This document shows, one piece after another, positions 61,520 through 64,000 of a DNA stretch of 64,000 nucleotides (positions are counted from its first letter, which is position 1; each line of letters starts with the position of its first letter). The position numbers and the translations under genes are program-made. The stretch is from Streptomyces tsukubensis. GTDB taxonomy: Bacteria > Actinomycetota > Actinomycetes > Streptomycetales > Streptomycetaceae. Under the pieces are notes generated by a model. That model was not told the DNA's origin. It saw nothing but the letters and a program-made list of their open reading frames with translations, and made no database searches. The stretch covers positions 2,564,501 through 2,628,500 of the forward strand of contig NZ_CP020700.1 in NCBI RefSeq assembly GCF_003932715.1, in the 5' to 3' direction.

Positions 61520-62085
61520 CCGCCCCCGATCCGCTGAGCTTCACCGTACGGCCGCTCGACCCGCTCGCCGACGCACCGCTGGTGCACCGGTGGGTGACCC
61601 ACCCCAAGTCCGGTTTCTGGCAGATGTCGGACTTCGACCTCGGGCAGGTCGAGCGGGCGTACTCGGCGATCACGGCACATCCGCACCACCACGCCTTCAT
61701 CGGGGAGACCGAGTCCGGTGACCCGGTCTTCCTGATGGAGAGCTACGACCCGGCGCAGGTCGAACTGGTCGGGCTGTACGACGCCCTGCCGGGCGACGCC
61801 GGGATGCACTTCCTGGTGGCACCGGCCGATACGCCGGTGCACGGTTTCACCCGGGCCGTGATCACGGCCGTGCTGCGGAAGCTGTTCGACGACCCCGCGA
61901 TCCGGCGAGTCGTCGTCGAGCCCGATGTCCGCAATACGGCCGTTCACGCCCTCAACGCCTATGCGGGCTTCGAGATATCCGGCCGGATCCGGACCCCGGA
62001 GAAGGAGGCGTACCTCAGCTTCTGCACCCGCGAGGCGTTCGAGAACAGCGCCGCCATGGCCGACCGTCCGGCGGTGGGACGATGA
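61516..62085 (+). CDS. desC: N-hydroxycadaverine acyltransferase
   Basis: The ATG overlaps the desB stop (ATGA); length is 189 aa. It is a GNAT-like siderophore acyltransferase: [37 protein letters not shown] and the CoA-binding region around [18 protein letters not shown] and [21 protein letters not shown]. It acylates N-hydroxycadaverine with succinyl-CoA (or acetyl-CoA for the end unit), giving hydroxamate monomers for DesD. Operon position confirms the role. Confidence 0.92.
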   Translation: MTAPDPLSFTVRPLDPLADAPLVHRWVTHPKSGFWQMSDFDLGQVERAYSAITAHPHHHAFIGETESGDPVFLMESYDPAQVELVGLYDALPGDAGMHFLVAPADTPVHGFTRAVITAVLRKLFDDPAIRRVVVEPDVRNTAVHALNAYAGFEISGRIRTPEKEAYLSFCTREAFENSAAMADRPAVGR

Positions 62086-63881
62086 CCGCCGCCGACGCCG
62101 TCGCCCATCTGACGCCCGAGCTGTGGGAGCGGGCCAACCGGCTTCTGGTCCGCAAGGCGCTCTCCGAGTTCGCCCATGAGCGGCTGCTGACACCCGAACC
62201 GCTGGACGAGGCGGGCAGCTACCGCGTCCTCAGCGACGACGGGACCGTCGAGTACCGCTTCACGGCCGAACTACGGGCGCTGGACCACTGGGACATCTCC
62301 GAGGAGTCGGTGGTCCGCAGCGTACGCGGGGAACTCCTGCCGCCGGACGCCGTCGACCTCTGCATCGAGCTGCGTACGGCACTGGGCCTCAGCGACGACG
62401 TCCTGCCGGTGTATCTGGAGGAGATCGCCTCCACCCTGGCGGGGACCGCCTACAAGCTGAGCCTGGAGCCCGTCTCCTCGGCGGAGCTGGTACGGGCCGG
62501 TTTCCAGGCCGTCGAGACCGGGATGACCGAGGGCCACCCCTGTTTCGTCGCCAACAACGGCCGGCTCGGCTTCGGGGTCCACGAGTATCTGTCGTACGCG
62601 CCGGAGGCGGCGAGCCCGGTCCGGCTGATCTGGCTGGCCGCCCACCGCGAGCGGACCACCTTCACCTCCTGCGCCGACCTGGACTACGACACCCTGGTCC
62701 GGGAGGAGCTGGGCGAGGAGACCCTCGCCCGGTTCGCGGCCCTGCTCACCGGGCAGGGGCTCGACCCGGACGACTACTACCTGCTGCCCGTCCATCCGTG
62801 GCAGTGGTGGAACAAGCTCTCCGTCACCTTCGCCGCCGAGGTTGCCGAGCGGCGTCTGGTCTGCCTCGGCCCCGGCGACGACGAGTATCTGGCGCAGCAG
62901 TCGATCCGTACCTTCTTCAACACCACCACCCCGCACAAGCACTATGTGAAGACGGCCCTGTCCGTCCTCAACATGGGCTTCATGCGCGGCCTCTCGGCGG
63001 CCTACATGGAGGCCACCCCCGCGATCAACGACTGGCTGGCCGGGCTGATCGAACAGGACCCGGTGCTCAAGGAGACCGGTTTCTCCATCATCCGGGAGCA
63101 TGCGGCGATCGGTTACCGGCACCGCCAGTACGAGCTGGCCACCGACCGCTACTCGCCCTACCGCAAGATGCTGGCGGCGCTCTGGCGGGAGAGCCCGGTG
63201 CCGTCGCTGGGTCCGGGCGAGAGCCTGGCGACCATGGCGTCCCTGCTCCACATCGACCGGGACGGGGCGTCGTTCGCCGGTGCCCTGATCGACGCGTCGG
63301 GGCAGACGCCCGCCGACTGGCTGCGGGACTATCTCCGCGCCTACCTCGTCCCCGTACTGCACAGCTTCTACGCGTACGACCTGGCCTATATGCCGCACGG
63401 CGAGAACGTCATCCTCGTCCTCGGCGCCGACGGCACGGTCCGGCGGGCGATCTTCAAGGACATCGCGGAAGAGATCGTGGTCATGGACCCCGACGCAATC
63501 CTGCCGCCCGCCGTGGAACGCGTCCGGGCCGAGGTCCCCGAAGACATGAAGCTGCTGTCGGTCTTCACCGACGTCTTCGACTGCTTCTTCCGCTTCCTGT
63601 CGGCGGCGCTGGCCGCCGAGGGCCGGATCGACGAGGACGCCTTCTGGGCGGCGGTCGCCGACTGCGCCCGGGAGTACCAGGCGTCCGTACCGCATCTGGC
63701 GGACCGGTTCGCCGAGTACGACCTCTTCGCACCCGAGTTCGCGCTCTCCTGCCTCAACCGGCTCCAGCTGCGGAACAACCGGCAGATGGTCGATCTGGCG
63801 GACCCGTCCGCCGCGCTCCAGCTCGTCGGCACCCTCCGCAACCCGCTGGCCGCCGTCCCGGCCGCGGCGGCGGCCCCCTGA
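62082..63881 (+). CDS. desD: Desferrioxamine synthetase (IucA/IucC NIS enzyme)
   Basis: The ATG overlaps the desC stop (ATGA); length is 599 aa. It is an IucA/IucC-family NRPS-independent siderophore synthetase with GHPCFVANNGRLGFGVHEYL, LLPVHPWQWWNKLS, SIRTFFNTTTPHKHYVKTAL and the C-terminal FhuF-like region (HSFYAYDLAYMPHGENVILV, RAIFKDIAEEIVVMD). It uses ATP to adenylate and join hydroxamate monomers into linear or cyclic desferrioxamine (E, or B with an acetyl end). It is the last gene of the coupled desABCD operon, followed by a strong terminator. Confidence 0.94.
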   Translation: MTAADAVAHLTPELWERANRLLVRKALSEFAHERLLTPEPLDEAGSYRVLSDDGTVEYRFTAELRALDHWDISEESVVRSVRGELLPPDAVDLCIELRTALGLSDDVLPVYLEEIASTLAGTAYKLSLEPVSSAELVRAGFQAVETGMTEGHPCFVANNGRLGFGVHEYLSYAPEAASPVRLIWLAAHRERTTFTSCADLDYDTLVREELGEETLARFAALLTGQGLDPDDYYLLPVHPWQWWNKLSVTFAAEVAERRLVCLGPGDDEYLAQQSIRTFFNTTTPHKHYVKTALSVLNMGFMRGLSAAYMEATPAINDWLAGLIEQDPVLKETGFSIIREHAAIGYRHRQYELATDRYSPYRKMLAALWRESPVPSLGPGESLATMASLLHIDRDGASFAGALIDASGQTPADWLRDYLRAYLVPVLHSFYAYDLAYMPHGENVILVLGADGTVRRAIFKDIAEEIVVMDPDAILPPAVERVRAEVPEDMKLLSVFTDVFDCFFRFLSAALAAEGRIDEDAFWAAVADCAREYQASVPHLADRFAEYDLFAPEFALSCLNRLQLRNNRQMVDLADPSAALQLVGTLRNPLAAVPAAAAAP

Positions 63882-63883
63882 GC

Positions 63884-63927
63884 GGACGGGCATCCCCCGA
63901 ACACGGTCCCTCGGGGGGTGCCCGTCC
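63884..63927 (+). terminator. Terminator of the des operon
   Basis: A 17-bp stem with one G-T wobble (63884-63900 with 63911-63927) and TTT tail lies 2 bp after the desD stop. Confidence 0.85.
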
Positions 63928-63934
63928 TTTCCCC

Positions 63935-63973
63935 GCTGTGTCCGTACGGCCCGGGAGGCCGTACGGACACAGC
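63935..63973 (-). terminator. Terminator of the convergent gene
   Basis: A perfect 17-bp stem (63935-63951 with 63957-63973, 5-nt loop) sits 12 bp past the probable minus-strand stop. With the des terminator it forms a back-to-back pair. Confidence 0.7.
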
Positions 63974-63985
63974 GGCACGCGCCCG

Positions 63986-64000
63986 TCAGTTCTTCGGCCA
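63986..64000 (-). CDS. C-terminal codons of a convergent gene (partial)
   Basis: On the minus strand the last bases read TGG CCG AAG AAC TGA, so WPKN-stop would end a gene continuing past the window. The position after a strong hairpin supports this. From memory the S. coelicolor neighbour of desD is a beta-N-acetylhexosaminidase; only four residues are visible, so identity is a guess. Confidence 0.35.
   Translation of the reverse strand, partial: WPKN

Overview
This is about 64 kb of very GC-rich (roughly 70-73%) actinobacterial chromosome, almost certainly Streptomyces. Evidence: strong third-position GC, frequent GTG and a few TTG starts, ATGA/GTGA translational coupling, a DmdR/IdeR-type iron-box desferrioxamine operon, a CsoR-type copper box, and PucR, MarR and LacI regulators typical of soil actinomycetes. 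From memory, the order citrate synthase ... agmatinase ... acyl-CoA carboxylase/HMG-CoA lyase ... desABCD resembles S. coelicolor around SCO2736-SCO2785, so much of the window looks like core chromosome. I saw no tRNA, rRNA, CRISPR array, prophage or insertion sequence.

Left end (1-5.1 kb): two adjacent P-loop NTPase genes. The first is TPR-rich and cut by the window edge; the second ends in a HEPN-like region with an R-x4-H motif. They share an operon-like junction and resemble a biological-conflict or signalling module. Next (5.1-12.8 kb) is a myo-inositol catabolic operon on the minus strand (iolC, Cgl0159-type aldolase, iolB, iolD, mmsA) with a divergent TIM-barrel iolE/iolH-like gene. 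The divergent promoter carries a palindrome matching the IolR consensus I recall. From 13 to 19 kb come a small HTH protein, a GNAT enzyme, a copper chaperone with a CsoR-like box, an RNA- or operator-like intergenic region with twin covarying hairpins, citrate synthase and a RecD2-type helicase.

19.4-26 kb: a LacI-controlled, uncharacterised sugar or polyol operon (Gfo/Idh dehydrogenase, DUF993/DHDPS-like aldolase, TIM-barrel isomerase), then a MarR-GNAT fusion coupled to another TIM-barrel isomerase. An EamA exporter with a divergent LysR regulator follows. 28-39.3 kb is secretory and envelope related: a Tat-exported GH3 hexosaminidase with DasR/chitinase-like direct repeats upstream, an S37-type tripeptidyl peptidase, a SpaA-like small secreted protein, a fused double ABC exporter and two paralogous class-A-like serine hydrolases.

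39.3-45.7 kb: a ThDP enzyme, an agmatinase-family ureohydrolase, a sodium:solute symporter and a PucR regulator. Together they suggest catabolism of arginine, agmatine or guanidinobutyrate. 45.9-50.1 kb: acyl-CoA dehydrogenase, acyl-CoA thioesterase II, a CDF metal transporter and a phosphatase-like protein. 50.3-56.7 kb: a leucine/isovalerate (liu) operon (acyl-CoA carboxylase beta and biotinylated alpha subunits, HMG-CoA lyase, acyl-CoA dehydrogenase) divergent from a TetR regulator, with two TetR-like operators between them. A foldback intergenic repeat separates this from the iron region (57.3-63.9 kb), which holds a siderophore-interacting reductase and desABCD, each behind an iron box. 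The window closes with two strong terminators and a few codons of a convergent gene.
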